DNA from: Paenibacillus pabuli
Lineage (GTDB): Bacteria > Bacillota > Bacilli > Paenibacillales > Paenibacillaceae
Assembly: GCF_039831995.1 (NCBI RefSeq)
Contig: NZ_JBDOIO010000004.1
Location: 434,001-498,000, forward strand
Direction of reading: 5' to 3'
Length of the DNA: 64,000 nt
The first letter of the stretch is position 1. Each line of letters starts with the position of its first letter. Shown here in pieces: positions 16,640 through 25,893 of this stretch. Under the pieces are notes generated by a model, which was not told where the DNA came from, did no database searches, and worked only from the letters and a program-made list of their open reading frames with translations. The position numbers and the translations under genes were made by a program.

Positions 16640-17629
16640 ATGAAACGTACGGAAGCGATCACCATGCCGGAGGGCATGCATCGGCTCCAGATCACGATGT
16701 CTTTCCCGCTGCGCTGGGTAAACAGTTATGTGCTCTATGAACCGGATGGAAGAATAACCGTGATTGATCCAGGCCCGCGCAACCCGGGAACGGAGCAGGA
16801 ATGGCAGGAAGCTCTAACCGGTCTGGGATTGTCTTTTCAGGACATTGGCCAAATTGTGTTGACCCACCATCATCCCGATCATCTCGGCTTATCAGGCTGG
16901 ATGCAGCAGAAGTCGGGTGTACCTGTACGAATGTCTGCCAGGTCGCGTCAGGAGGCAGAATACATGTGGGGCCCGAGTGCAACCATTAATGCTGTACTGC
17001 CTGAATTTTATCGTCAACATGGAATGCCGGAGGACAAGACCATACAGATCCGTGAGCATATGAAGGGATTTGTCTCTCAGATCACTCCTTTGCCGGAAGT
17101 AACGTTCATTGAGGATGGGGAAGAACTGTTTATGGGCGGCAAAAGGTGGGTAGCCGTCGAGACAGGTGGACATGCCCCAGGGCATCTATCCTTTTATGCA
17201 CCAGAATCCAGAGAGATGTTGTGCGGCGATGCCGTACTGCCACAGATTTCACCCAATATCAGCTTGCAGCCGGAAAGTGATGCCCAGCCATTGTTATCTT
17301 ATCTTCAGGGGCTGCATCGTCTAGGGAGTTTGGATGTCGAGAAGGCATATCCGGGGCATCGAAATCCGTTCAGCCATTTTACGGACCGAACCACTCATCT
17401 GCTGGCTCACCATGAGGAGCGGCTTCAGAAGATGGCTGAGCATATTGCTCAGCGCCCATCGAACGGGTATGACGTTTGTGTTTCCTTGTTCGGTGATCGA
17501 TTGGGCACACATCAGCTGCGCTTTGCCATGAGCGAAACGCTCGCTCATCTTCAGGAGTTGATCCGGCGGGGGCTTATTGTGCAGGAACAGGAAACAGATG
17601 GATCATTTTTTTTCAAAAAGTATAACTGA
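16640..17629 (+). CDS. MBL-fold metallohydrolase with C-terminal helical domain
   Basis: A 329-residue metallo-beta-lactamase-fold protein. The zinc motif THHHPDHLG lies near residue 78; further metal ligands appear in ETGGHAPGHLSFY and MLCGDAVL, and AYPGHRNPFSHF near residue 238 supplies the last His. The C-terminal ~80 residues are helical and may form a winged helix, as in YobT-like proteins. Substrate unknown; thioester or lactone hydrolysis is common in the family. I took the ATG at 16640, placed after GGAGGAGAAG; an ATG at 16625 overlaps that site and would add five residues. Confidence 0.87.
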   Translation: MKRTEAITMPEGMHRLQITMSFPLRWVNSYVLYEPDGRITVIDPGPRNPGTEQEWQEALTGLGLSFQDIGQIVLTHHHPDHLGLSGWMQQKSGVPVRMSARSRQEAEYMWGPSATINAVLPEFYRQHGMPEDKTIQIREHMKGFVSQITPLPEVTFIEDGEELFMGGKRWVAVETGGHAPGHLSFYAPESREMLCGDAVLPQISPNISLQPESDAQPLLSYLQGLHRLGSLDVEKAYPGHRNPFSHFTDRTTHLLAHHEERLQKMAEHIAQRPSNGYDVCVSLFGDRLGTHQLRFAMSETLAHLQELIRRGLIVQEQETDGSFFFKKYN

Positions 17630-17667
17630 GTTCGTACGAAAATAGGAAAGCAATCATTCATAAGGCA

Positions 17668-17711
17668 AAGGCTCTGAAATGGGAGAACATCTCCGGTTCA
17701 GGGCCTATTTT
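17668..17711 (+). terminator. Rho-independent terminator
   Basis: AAGGCTCTGAA pairs with TTCAGGGCCT across a loop that contains a small GAGA/TCTC helix, followed by ATTTTG. It separates the MBL-fold gene from the ApbE operon. Confidence 0.7.
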
Positions 17712-17832
17712 GTGTATACGGAATCATAGGAAATGGAAAGCTTTAGCCGTTCTTAACGGTTCATTCATCTGCTTTTAATCCAGGAACCCTAAGATAGGAG
17801 CATGAACTTCGCCAGAGAAAGTAGGGAGAGCG

Positions 17833-18168
17833 ATGAACAGAAAGAAACGAAATCAATGGAGAAAATGGCAAGCCTCAGCAATTGCAACATTAACGGTGGC
17901 GGCACTCTTTCAATATGTAAGATCCTCTGATGCCTTTGATGCCGCATATGCAGCAGCAAATGGAACAGATACCGATAGCTTATCTGTAAGTCAGTCGAAT
18001 ACCCGTGACGATGTAATGGATGAATGGGCGGGTGGCTTTGTTCCGAACCAAGAAGAGGAACAGCGTGATCGGAGCAGATCCTATGGCCGGGATTTCAGTC
18101 AGTCTGATCAGGAATCTGACTCCGGAACTGGCAGTGGCAGTTACCAGTCGCGCACAGGTACATCATGA
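17833..18168 (+). CDS. Small membrane-anchored protein of the ApbE operon
   Basis: A 111-residue protein with a basic N-terminus (MNRKKRNQWRKWQ), a single hydrophobic helix at residues ~15-28, then a long polar, low-complexity tail rich in Asp, Ser, Gly and Arg. AGGGAGAGCG precedes the ATG. Its stop overlaps the start of the ApbE gene by 4 bases (ATGA), so the two are translationally coupled. In related operons the first gene encodes an FMN-binding protein that ApbE flavinylates on a Thr or Ser in an S/TGAT-like motif. I see no such motif or domain here. Function unknown. Confidence 0.8.
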   Translation: MNRKKRNQWRKWQASAIATLTVAALFQYVRSSDAFDAAYAAANGTDTDSLSVSQSNTRDDVMDEWAGGFVPNQEEEQRDRSRSYGRDFSQSDQESDSGTGSGSYQSRTGTS

Positions 18169-19205
18169 GCCTAGCTGCAAAGACTACGCGTCCGCTTAAG
18201 TTCAGATTTCGTGCAATGAATACGGATGTGGAGGTTCAGCTGGTAACCGCCCGACGTGAGGAAGCTGAGCATGCAGCTGTACTCGTGAAAAACTGGTTTG
18301 AAACACAAGAGCAGCGCTTCAGTCGGTTTATAACCAATAGCGAATTAAATCGTCTGAATCGTTCGGTGGGATGGATGTCCGTTTCCGCTGCCATGGACGA
18401 GGTATTAAGTTTGGCTTACGGATATATAGGTCAGACAGAAGGGATTTTTCAACCGGGCATTTCAAGGGCTCTTCGGGAACAGGGATATGATGTCAGCTTC
18501 GAACAGATCGGGCAGTATGAGCGAGGCAAGACGCAGTCCTCGCAGCATACCTCAACCTCAATTGCCTCACTAATCCCGGTAGAGGAACGCGATTATACCT
18601 GTCCTGGATGGATGCATAGAGAGGGCAGTCGGATGGTCCATCTGGATCCCGGACTTGAACTGGACCTGGGCGGCATTGTGAAAGGCTGGGCAACGGAACG
18701 CATTGCCGATTGGCTGAAGAGCACGCTTCACATTCCTGCAGGCATGATTAATGCGGGAGGAGATATTCAGGTGTGGGGTACTCCTGCGTCTACTGCATGG
18801 ACTGTCTATATAAAGGACCCTTTGCTGGATAAACGCAATCTGATAGGAAACATTCAGTTAGGTACTGGTGCGGTGGCGACTTCAGGGATCGCACGTAGAC
18901 AGTGGCAGCGGGCCGACGGCAGTCTCTGCCACCACTTGATTGACCCGCGGACAATGGAGCCTGCTGATACGGATGTGGTGCAATGTACCGCTGTAGGCCA
19001 GCATGTCTCGCAATGCGAGATTATCGCGAAGACCGTCTGTATCCTGGGGAGTGCTGAAGCGATTGGCTGGTTAAACAGGCATTATGACCGGCATGATGTC
19101 TTATGGATAACCCGGGAAGGTAAGTTCTGGTTCAGAGGGGATATGGATGCACTGGAAGAACGGTGGCCAGGCTTTGAGCCGGACCACTGCTTCAGCTTTA
19201 TTTAA
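18165..19205 (+). CDS. apbE: FAD:protein FMN transferase (ApbE family)
   Basis: A 346-residue ApbE-type enzyme, which moves FMN from FAD onto a Thr or Ser of a target protein. Family marks: AMNTDVEVQ at the N-terminus, LDLGGIVKGWATERI near residue 170, NAGGDIQVWG near residue 195, AVATSGIARRQW, and HHLIDPRTMEPAD near residue 260. No lipobox or clear signal peptide is visible, so this copy may work on the inner face or be exported in another way. The start overlaps the upstream gene; a ferric-reductase-like membrane protein follows. The target protein is not evident in this window. Confidence 0.9.
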   Translation: MSLAAKTTRPLKFRFRAMNTDVEVQLVTARREEAEHAAVLVKNWFETQEQRFSRFITNSELNRLNRSVGWMSVSAAMDEVLSLAYGYIGQTEGIFQPGISRALREQGYDVSFEQIGQYERGKTQSSQHTSTSIASLIPVEERDYTCPGWMHREGSRMVHLDPGLELDLGGIVKGWATERIADWLKSTLHIPAGMINAGGDIQVWGTPASTAWTVYIKDPLLDKRNLIGNIQLGTGAVATSGIARRQWQRADGSLCHHLIDPRTMEPADTDVVQCTAVGQHVSQCEIIAKTVCILGSAEAIGWLNRHYDRHDVLWITREGKFWFRGDMDALEERWPGFEPDHCFSFI

Positions 19206-19207
19206 AT

Positions 19208-19241
19208 CAGCATGTTGCTAAAACTTTAATGCAACATGCTG
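19208..19241 (+). repeat. Inverted repeat between apbE and the ferric-reductase-like gene
   Basis: CAGCATGTTGC (19208-19218) and GCAACATGCTG (19231-19241) form a perfect 11-bp stem with a 12-base loop. There is no T run, so it is probably an mRNA stability or processing element rather than a full terminator. Confidence 0.6.
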
Positions 19242-19276
19242 AAACGATAAGTTTATCAGATATGGGGGAGCTGGTT

Positions 19277-19930
19277 ATGGCACAATGGATTGTCGATAAT
19301 GTACCCACGTGGAATATCATTCGTATTAGCGGGGTAGCTGCTTATCTGCTGCTCTTTGCTGGTGTCTTTCTGGGAATCGCCCAAGGGATGCCTGCCGCCA
19401 AAGGCAAACCCAAAGCGGCCATGTACCAGTGGCATACCCGGACGACCTGGCTTGCCTTTGGACTTGGTATCGTGCATGCACTAACCCTGTATATCGACCA
19501 TTACAGTCCATTTACCTGGAGTGAACTGCTTATTCCGTTTAGTGCCTCAGTACATCCGGTTGGCAGCGGGCTTGGGACGTTATCCTTTTATGCCTTGCTG
19601 ATTGTGCTGCTCTCCAGTGATCTGCGTAATAAACTGGGCCGCAAATGGTGGTTTATATTCCACATGCTATCTTATCCTGCGTTCATCGGTTTACTGGTGC
19701 ATGGCATGGTTACAGGTACCGATTCAGGGAATGTACTGATGCGTTTAATGTACGTTTTTACCGGTTTGTCCATCCTTGGCATTACGGTGCTGCGGGGGCT
19801 TCTGCGTGAACGCAAAGGACCGCAAATCACAATTGGATCCAACCGTTCGCAGTCACAGCCTGCCATGGAACGAGCATGGGGCGAAGCTTACGGACTCGCG
19901 GGAGCGGGGAGACCGGAACGGTTGAAATAG
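19277..19930 (+). CDS. Ferric-reductase-like transmembrane protein
   Basis: A 217-residue membrane protein with about five to six hydrophobic helices and His residues suited to heme ligation (MYQWHTRTTWLAFGLGIVHALT, FIFHMLSYPAFIGLLVHGMV). It matches the ferric reductase-like/YedZ-type transmembrane domain and lacks the cytoplasmic FAD/NADH domain. The ATG at 19277 follows GGGGGAG; ATGs at 19229 and 19262 lie in or just after a hairpin without a site. Paired with ApbE it suggests an electron path across the membrane to a flavinylated partner, by inference. Confidence 0.82.
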   Translation: MAQWIVDNVPTWNIIRISGVAAYLLLFAGVFLGIAQGMPAAKGKPKAAMYQWHTRTTWLAFGLGIVHALTLYIDHYSPFTWSELLIPFSASVHPVGSGLGTLSFYALLIVLLSSDLRNKLGRKWWFIFHMLSYPAFIGLLVHGMVTGTDSGNVLMRLMYVFTGLSILGITVLRGLLRERKGPQITIGSNRSQSQPAMERAWGEAYGLAGAGRPERLK

Positions 19931-19962
19931 GCGTAATAACACCTGATGTATATACGAAAAAG

Positions 19963-19986
19963 AGCGGCCCAAGGGCCGCTTTTTTT
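19963..19986 (+). terminator. Rho-independent terminator
   Basis: AGCGGCCC and GGGCCGCT form an 8-bp GC-rich stem with a two-base centre, followed by TTTTTT. It ends the ApbE operon. Confidence 0.9.
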
Positions 19987-20037
19987 CATGAGCTCGTCCT
20001 TTATAGACATGTCTCATTTCCATATAACAAATGTTCC

Positions 20038-20604
20038 TTATACGACATCATCACTGACCGGCTTCTGGCCTAATGCTTCTTCAAGCTCCGACTGTTTGCG
20101 GTGCGCGATTCGGCTGCTTGCTGCCGATGCAATGGCCCCGACGATATCATCCAGAAACGTATGTACAGGTCCCAGGCTTTTATCATTCAGCCGTTCAAGT
20201 ACACCGGGTTTAAGCTTATCTACATAACCGTAATTCGTGAATCCGATGCTGCCGTATACATTGACGATGGAGAATGCGAGAATCTCATCCACGCCGTACA
20301 GCCCTTCATCATTCTCGATCATCTCCTGCAAAGGCGAAATGAGCTGACCCTGCTCTGCCAGCAGATCCAGCTGAATGCCTGTTAGAACAGCGTTCTGCAC
20401 TTCGCGCTTGCGGAGAACCTTCTCCACGTTATCGATACATTCTTCCATCGTAAGATCCGGATAGTACTTTTTCTGCAATAACATGACCAATTCTGCGATC
20501 TCAGGGATCGTTACGCCCCGCTTTTGCAGCCATTCCCTTGTTGCATCCGCTACTTTGCGGCTGTTTAGGCTGTAAGGGATTTTTTCCTGTTCTGGATGTT
20601 CCAT
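20038..20604 (-). CDS. Phosphatidylglycerophosphatase A family protein (YutG-like)
   Basis: A 188-residue protein of the PgpA/YutG family. Conserved parts: LNSRKVADATREWLQKRGVT near the N-terminus, YGVDEILAFSIVNVYGSIGF (residues ~105-125), and FLDDIVGAIASAASSRI near the C-terminus. PgpA removes phosphate from phosphatidylglycerol phosphate; soluble YutG-like versions occur in Bacillales. The ATG at 20604 has AGAGGAGGA about 6 bases upstream; an earlier in-frame start at 20631 lacks one. Monocistronic, between two rightward operons. Confidence 0.8.
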   Translation of the reverse strand: MEHPEQEKIPYSLNSRKVADATREWLQKRGVTIPEIAELVMLLQKKYYPDLTMEECIDNVEKVLRKREVQNAVLTGIQLDLLAEQGQLISPLQEMIENDEGLYGVDEILAFSIVNVYGSIGFTNYGYVDKLKPGVLERLNDKSLGPVHTFLDDIVGAIASAASSRIAHRKQSELEEALGQKPVSDDVV

Positions 20605-20800
20605 GGGCGATTCCTCCTCTGAAGTTAGCAATGTCCTTACTCTTGATTCCTAATACGTATTAACCCGTTTTGTGTTTCTTTCTTTCAATATCATTTTTGC
20701 TTGGTGTATCAAGGGCTTGTTTAAAAAGTAGTTATTTTTTGGACGAAGGCTCGTATACATGGTAGTACAAACTGTAAAAATGATGAGGGGGAACGTGATC

Positions 20801-21856
20801 ATGAGTAAGATCCGATATATGCGTACGGCATCAGCAGCAGCGCTGCTGAGCATTCCGATGGTGTTGTCCGGCTGCGGCATGTTTAATGCACAGTCATCCG
20901 AGGCTATCGATCCACCACCGCCCATCCAGGAGGCAGCTATGATTCAGGCAGCCGAGGGCAATGGGACACTCGCAACCCTTCCGCTCACGACGGTTTATTT
21001 ACAGGATCAGCAAGGATTGCTTGCTCCGGTATCACTGACGCTTCCGGCAGGATCGGACATTAGCAGTCCGAAGACCGCTCTGGATACACTGATAACAGGT
21101 GGTGCGTATGCAGGTATGCTGCCTGAAGGATTTCAAGGTGTCCTTCCACAAGGCACGGTGGTGCAGAATGTGACTGTTCATCCGGAAGATAAGCTTGCAG
21201 TCGTAGAGTTCTCAGGTAACTTTGCCAAATACGATGCCAAGGATGAGCGAAAAATGCTGGAAGCCGTAACGTGGACGTTGACAGGTACACCGGATGTGGA
21301 GAACGTGCAGATCTGGGTGGATGGCAAAAAGCTGACTCAAATGCCGGTAAACAGCACACCGCTTCCTGAACCGCTAAATCGGGCGGTAGGTATCAATCTT
21401 GATTTGGGAGACACGTTCACGACCAACAGCAGTCCAGTCACGGTGTATTTCTCGGCTGCTTCGCCGGCAGGCATTCAATATTATGTTCCGGTTACACGCC
21501 TGGTCACACCAGGTACGGATCGGGTGCAAGCCGCGCTGAATGAGCTTATTAAAGGGCCGGCCAAGGGTGGTGAGCTCGAAGAGGTTATGACAGGCGGCAC
21601 GGAACTGCAATCCGTCAAAACGTCAGAGGATGGAACCGTTACGGTCGCGCTCAAAGACGATATGTTCGTAGAAGGAGATGTCGTGCCAAGCGAGCTGCTG
21701 CAATCAGTCGTATTGACCACTACCGAAAATACAGCTAGCAAGGACGCCAAAGTTCAAATTGAGTGGAACGGCCAAAAAACAGTTATGGGTGACGATAATC
21801 GGGATTATAGTTCGCCGGTCTCCAAGCCTGAGTATATCAACGAAATTCCGATCTAG
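20801..21856 (+). CDS. gerM: GerMN-domain lipoprotein (GerM-like)
   Basis: A 351-residue lipoprotein with lipobox LSGC (Cys near residue 26). Two GerMN domains follow, residues ~60-180 (TVYLQDQQGLLAPVSLTL) and ~200-330 (TVYFSAASPAGIQYYVPVTR), each with the FSGNFAKY- or LKDDMF-type end. GerM in B. subtilis acts in sporulation and germination and helps hold the SpoIIQ-SpoIIIAH channel in place. The ATG at 20801 follows GAGGGGGAA; an in-frame codon at 20759 was rejected. rph and rdgB follow, the same gerM-rph-rdgB order as in B. subtilis. Confidence 0.88.
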   Translation: MSKIRYMRTASAAALLSIPMVLSGCGMFNAQSSEAIDPPPPIQEAAMIQAAEGNGTLATLPLTTVYLQDQQGLLAPVSLTLPAGSDISSPKTALDTLITGGAYAGMLPEGFQGVLPQGTVVQNVTVHPEDKLAVVEFSGNFAKYDAKDERKMLEAVTWTLTGTPDVENVQIWVDGKKLTQMPVNSTPLPEPLNRAVGINLDLGDTFTTNSSPVTVYFSAASPAGIQYYVPVTRLVTPGTDRVQAALNELIKGPAKGGELEEVMTGGTELQSVKTSEDGTVTVALKDDMFVEGDVVPSELLQSVVLTTTENTASKDAKVQIEWNGQKTVMGDDNRDYSSPVSKPEYINEIPI

Positions 21857-21997
21857 GATTTGGACAAAACCTGGGGAAGTTAACAGAGTCTTTGGCGGAT
21901 AGATGCTTTTAACAGAACTCTTTGGTAAAATAAAAAGGATTAGTAAAGTGTGACTCAGTTCAACAATTACAGGATGCTTAAGTCGTAGGAGGCAGAA

Positions 21998-22756
21998 ATG
22001 ATGAGATCTAACGGACGAACCAGCGAACAGCTGCGGCCGATGAATTTAACAATTAACACAAATAAATACGCCGAAGGTTCTGTACTGATTGAAGTCGGGG
22101 ATACCAAGGTTATTTGTACAGCAACGGTGGAGGAACGCGTTCCTCCGTTCATGAAAGGTCAGGGCAAGGGATGGGTTACCGCAGAATATTCCATGCTTCC
22201 TCGTGCAACACATACGCGGAATCAGCGTGAAGCGAATCGCGGGAAGTTGACTGGACGTACGATGGAAATCCAGCGTCTGATCGGCCGTGCACTTCGCTCT
22301 GTTGTAAACTTGCAGGCGCTTGGCGAGCGGACCATCACCCTGGACTGTGATGTCATCCAAGCGGACGGAGGCACTCGTACAACGTCCATTACCGGATCGT
22401 TTGTGGCGCTGGCACTGGCTGTGAACAAAATTGCCCAGCAGCATCGCCTGCAAACATTCCCGATCACGGATTTCATTGCCGCTGTAAGTGTAGGTGTAGT
22501 TGGAGAACAGCCTGTTCTGGATCTGAACTATGATGAGGATTCCAAAGCAAAAGTAGATATGAACCTGGTGATGACAGGTGGTGGAAAATATGTAGAACTG
22601 CAAGGAACAGGTGAAGAAGCCCCATTTGACCGCCGTGAGCTGAATGCCATGCTGGAACTGGGTGAGCAGGGAATCCTGGAGATGATTGAGCGGCAAAAAG
22701 AAGTGCTTGGACCGATTGCGCTCAAGATCGGCGCTAGTGGATTAGGGGAAGCCTAA
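21998..22756 (+). CDS. rph: Ribonuclease PH
   Basis: A 252-residue phosphorolytic 3'-5' exoribonuclease that trims tRNA 3' ends. Family sequence throughout: [41 protein letters not shown], the phosphate-binding region [18 protein letters not shown], and [29 protein letters not shown] precedes the double ATG. The stop is one base before the rdgB start. Confidence 0.97.
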   Translation: MMRSNGRTSEQLRPMNLTINTNKYAEGSVLIEVGDTKVICTATVEERVPPFMKGQGKGWVTAEYSMLPRATHTRNQREANRGKLTGRTMEIQRLIGRALRSVVNLQALGERTITLDCDVIQADGGTRTTSITGSFVALALAVNKIAQQHRLQTFPITDFIAAVSVGVVGEQPVLDLNYDEDSKAKVDMNLVMTGGGKYVELQGTGEEAPFDRRELNAMLELGEQGILEMIERQKEVLGPIALKIGASGLGEA

Positions 22757-22757
22757 G

Positions 22758-23381
22758 ATGCGTCTGGACAGCCCAATTATCATTGTTGCAACCCGGAATC
22801 AGGGTAAAGTAAGAGAGTTTGCCCATGCATTTGCGCCGCTTGGCAAAGAGGTCAAAAGTATGTTCGACTACCCCGAACTTCCGGATGTCGTGGAGGACGG
22901 GGTAACCTTTGCCGAGAATGCCTGGAAGAAAGCAAAGACCGTAGGTGATGCGCTTGGTCTCCCGGTATTGGCTGATGATTCCGGACTTTGTGTGGATCTG
23001 CTGGATGGGGAGCCGGGTGTGTATTCGGCAAGATATGCTGGCGAAGGAGCAACGGATGCCCTGAATAATGCCAAGCTGCTTGCAGCGCTGGAATCCATCA
23101 AATCCGGTGAGGATACGCAACAGCCATTGCTCAGTCCGGCACGCTTTGTGTGTGCCCTGGTTCTGTATGATCCGGCAACGGGGGACAAGTTTGAAGCGGA
23201 AGGTACAGCAGAAGGCTGGATTACGAGTGAGGCTGCCGGTGGTGGTGGCTTTGGATATGATCCTCTGTTCTATGTACCTGAATATGAGATGACGATGGCT
23301 GAGCTTACGCTGGAACAAAAGCAGGCTATTAGTCATCGGGGTCATGCACTTCGAGCGCTTGTATCCCGGCTTGAGGGCTGA
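22758..23381 (+). CDS. rdgB: XTP/dITP diphosphatase (RdgB/HAM1 family)
   Basis: A 207-residue nucleotide-pool cleaning enzyme that hydrolyses dITP and XTP to monophosphates. Signature parts: IIVATRNQGKVREF at the N-terminus, LADDSGLCVDLLDGEPGVYSARYAG near residues 72-96, GGFGYDPLFYVPE near residue 160, and ISHRGHALRAL at the end. Starts one base after rph stops, indicating translational coupling. Confidence 0.96.
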   Translation: MRLDSPIIIVATRNQGKVREFAHAFAPLGKEVKSMFDYPELPDVVEDGVTFAENAWKKAKTVGDALGLPVLADDSGLCVDLLDGEPGVYSARYAGEGATDALNNAKLLAALESIKSGEDTQQPLLSPARFVCALVLYDPATGDKFEAEGTAEGWITSEAAGGGGFGYDPLFYVPEYEMTMAELTLEQKQAISHRGHALRALVSRLEG

Positions 23382-23437
23382 ATCCTGGTTAACAGGAGCC
23401 TTATAAATCAGGTATAGCACCATATGTAAAGAAGAAG

Positions 23438-23504
23438 GCGTTAATGGAAGGATGCATCATTCCTGTGGATTGTGGAATGGTCTCCCGCTATTAACGCTTT
23501 TTTT
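23438..23504 (+). terminator. Hairpin and T run after rdgB, within a gene-free 382-bp stretch
   Basis: GCGTTAAT (23438-23445) pairs with ATTAACGC (23490-23497) across a ~44-base loop with some internal pairing, followed by TTTTTTT. The rest of the stretch to 23763 is AT-rich and must hold the promoter of the STM401x cluster. I see no convincing -35/-10 pair, only a TTGCAA (~23690) followed by a weak GTAACAT. Confidence 0.65.
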
Positions 23505-23763
23505 CATATCACCAAGAAGTGTACAGGACCAAGGTGCACATTGGTGAGCTGTATTTATATCGATCAATATACCTAAGGGAATCTCCGTTTCAAAACAAAT
23601 GAATTGAGAACATGCGTTCTTATTCCTAGTTGGAAATGTATTGCAATTTCGCGTTTGAGAATCAACTTGGGACTGAAGTTGGAAGAAGTTGCAAGCCTTG
23701 TACGGTATGGGGTAACATTCAAGTTAACAAATCAAGAATGAACTCAATCGGAGGGATTAACAG

Positions 23764-24606
23764 ATGCAGGAAGTGAAGCTTACGGTATCTTATGATGACT
23801 ATGAGAACGATATCCGTATGGAGAATTTGATCAAGGAATTGGCTGCCAAACCCGAAGCGGGTTCACTGGAAAGTCTGATCATTGGAGACTGGGGACAAGC
23901 TTACGAGAATTCTCCGGACGAATTCATGAATGCTCTTATTGAGGGAGCGCCGAGTTTCCCATCATTGAAAAAGCTGTTCATTGGAGACATGGGCTTCGAG
24001 GAATGTGAGGTCTCCTGGATTATTCAGACAGATCTGACTCCGCTTTTGAAGGCTTTTCCAAAACTGAAGTCCTTTGCGGTAAAAGGCAGCAGTGGATTGA
24101 GCCTGGAACCTTTGCAGCATGCCAACCTTGAAGAACTGGTCATTATCTGCGGAGGACTGCCGCAGGAAGTGCTTGCTTCTATAACCAATGCCCAATTGCC
24201 TGAACTGCGCAAACTTGAACTGTACCTGGGTGTAGATGATTATGGCTTCGACGGTTCACTTGAAGATGTGCTTCCCTTGCTGGAACAGGGACGATTCCCC
24301 AAGCTTGTATACCTTGGCCTGAAAGACAGCGATATTCAAGATGAAATTGCCAAAGCCGTAGCACAGGCTCCCATTGTGGATCAGCTGGAAGTGCTGGACC
24401 TGTCTCAAGGCACATTGTCGGATGAAGGGGCAGAGGCGCTGCTTGCCAGCGACAAAATCAAGAAGTTGAAGCATCTCGATCTCAGCTACCATTACATGAC
24501 GGACGAAATGCTCATTCGCTGGAAACGTTCGGGCGTATCTGTAGATGTCAGCGATCAGCAGCAGAGTGATGAAGATGACTGGCGTTATCCGTCATTAACG
24601 GAATAA
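23764..24606 (+). CDS. STM4015 family leucine-rich-repeat protein
   Basis: A 280-residue acidic, soluble LRR protein. At least five repeats are visible: LEELVIICGGLP, LPELRKLELYLG, FPKLVYLGLKDSDI, VDQLEVLDLSQGTL and IKKLKHLDLSYHYM (residues ~120-250). LRR surfaces bind proteins, so this is probably the recognition or scaffold member of the STM4011-4015 set. CGGAGGGATTAACAG precedes the ATG. It is the first gene of the cluster; the stop at 24606 is followed after 3 bases by the next start. The family name comes from recognition of the whole five-gene order. Confidence 0.85.
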   Translation: MQEVKLTVSYDDYENDIRMENLIKELAAKPEAGSLESLIIGDWGQAYENSPDEFMNALIEGAPSFPSLKKLFIGDMGFEECEVSWIIQTDLTPLLKAFPKLKSFAVKGSSGLSLEPLQHANLEELVIICGGLPQEVLASITNAQLPELRKLELYLGVDDYGFDGSLEDVLPLLEQGRFPKLVYLGLKDSDIQDEIAKAVAQAPIVDQLEVLDLSQGTLSDEGAEALLASDKIKKLKHLDLSYHYMTDEMLIRWKRSGVSVDVSDQQQSDEDDWRYPSLTE

Positions 24607-24609
24607 GGG

Positions 24610-25893
24610 GTGTCAGGCATTACAACGAACAAGACAGATCACGGATTACAATCCCAGATCAATGAGAGGCACAAGGAACGGCCGTTTTGGTTAATCGGAA
24701 ACCCGGATAACCGCAGAACCAAAGGCCTGCAGCAGGCAAGGCTGCAATGTGGCTTGAAGCCTGCTGAGGTACTGCCATATGCTGACTTGCTCAAGATTTG
24801 GAGACAGGGCGGATCCTTGGCAGAAGTAGTCAATCAAAGTTTACAACGTAAGGTTACAGCGGAAGCGGCACCCTTGATTCGAATCGATGCACCTGGAGAG
24901 CAATGGGATGTGGAGCGCGAACTGTTATCGCTTGGTGCAAAAGATAGCGATTCCCACGCTGAACCATGTAGCAGAGAGTGGTTTGCGGCAGAGGAGGCGC
25001 TTAAGCTGCAGCAGGATTGGGGCCGCATCTATGCACCTGCACAGTGGTTTAATGGCTGGAAATGCTGTCTGGAGCGAATCAAAAGGGAAGTTACTGATTT
25101 CTGGCCTTCTGCCAGATTCCTGAATGATCCGGAAGATATCGCTACCATGTTTGACAAAAGAAAGTGCCAACAGCATTTATCCGCTCACGGAATTGATGTT
25201 CCTCCCGCTCTCCAATCTTCGGGGCGGATTATGAGTTATTCGGATCTGCGCGCTGCCATGCAGGATGCCGGCATGTACCGGGTATTTGTCAAGCTTGCCT
25301 GTGGCTCAGCGGCATCAGGTGTTGTTGCCTATCAGATCAACCCGCGAACGGGTGCAGAGATTGCTGTTACCACCGTGGGGATGGCAGTGGTTGAGGGCAG
25401 GCCGATTTTTTACAACGAAGGCCGCATGCAGAGGTACACCCGCAGAGAGGAGATTGAGATTCTGCTGGACTGGTTATGTGCTGAAGGGGCTCAAGTCGAG
25501 CGCTGGATGGCCAAAGCTGCCTATGGCTCACGCGTATTTGATATTCGTCAACTCGTAGCTGGCGGTCATGCAGGCCATGCGATTGTGAGGTTGAGCCAGA
25601 CTCCCATAACCAATTTGCATTTACGCAACGAGCGGATGCTGCCTGAGGAAGCAGGAGTGGACGACTACAGGCTGGGTTTGGTCCATACCGCTGCTCAAAG
25701 AGCCATGGATGCATTTTCGAATTCATGGTCTGCCGGCATTGATGTCATGCTCAGTGGAGGAGACCAACCGCGTGCCTACGTTCTGGATGTGAATCCGTTC
25801 GGTGATTTGTTGTACCACGTACAGCACAACGGACTTGGAACCTATGAATGGGAGATGGATATGTTGCGAAAGGAGCCCTACGAACATGCCTGA
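24610..25893 (+). CDS. STM4014 family ATP-grasp protein
   Basis: A 427-residue protein with ATP-grasp features. Visible parts: FDKRKCQQHLSAHGIDVPPA (residues ~180-200), FVKLACGSAASGVVAY (ATP-binding strand and Gly-rich loop, ~residues 225-240), RVFDIRQLVAGGHAGHAIVR, and the metal-binding end YVLDVNPFGDLL near residue 395. ATP-grasp enzymes join a carboxylate to an amine or thiol through an acyl phosphate; the substrate here is unknown. GTG start at 24610, abutting the previous stop, with only a weak AAGGGG site, so translation probably depends on coupling. Its 3' end overlaps the next gene by 8 bases. Confidence 0.84.
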   Translation: MSGITTNKTDHGLQSQINERHKERPFWLIGNPDNRRTKGLQQARLQCGLKPAEVLPYADLLKIWRQGGSLAEVVNQSLQRKVTAEAAPLIRIDAPGEQWDVERELLSLGAKDSDSHAEPCSREWFAAEEALKLQQDWGRIYAPAQWFNGWKCCLERIKREVTDFWPSARFLNDPEDIATMFDKRKCQQHLSAHGIDVPPALQSSGRIMSYSDLRAAMQDAGMYRVFVKLACGSAASGVVAYQINPRTGAEIAVTTVGMAVVEGRPIFYNEGRMQRYTRREEIEILLDWLCAEGAQVERWMAKAAYGSRVFDIRQLVAGGHAGHAIVRLSQTPITNLHLRNERMLPEEAGVDDYRLGLVHTAAQRAMDAFSNSWSAGIDVMLSGGDQPRAYVLDVNPFGDLLYHVQHNGLGTYEWEMDMLRKEPYEHA

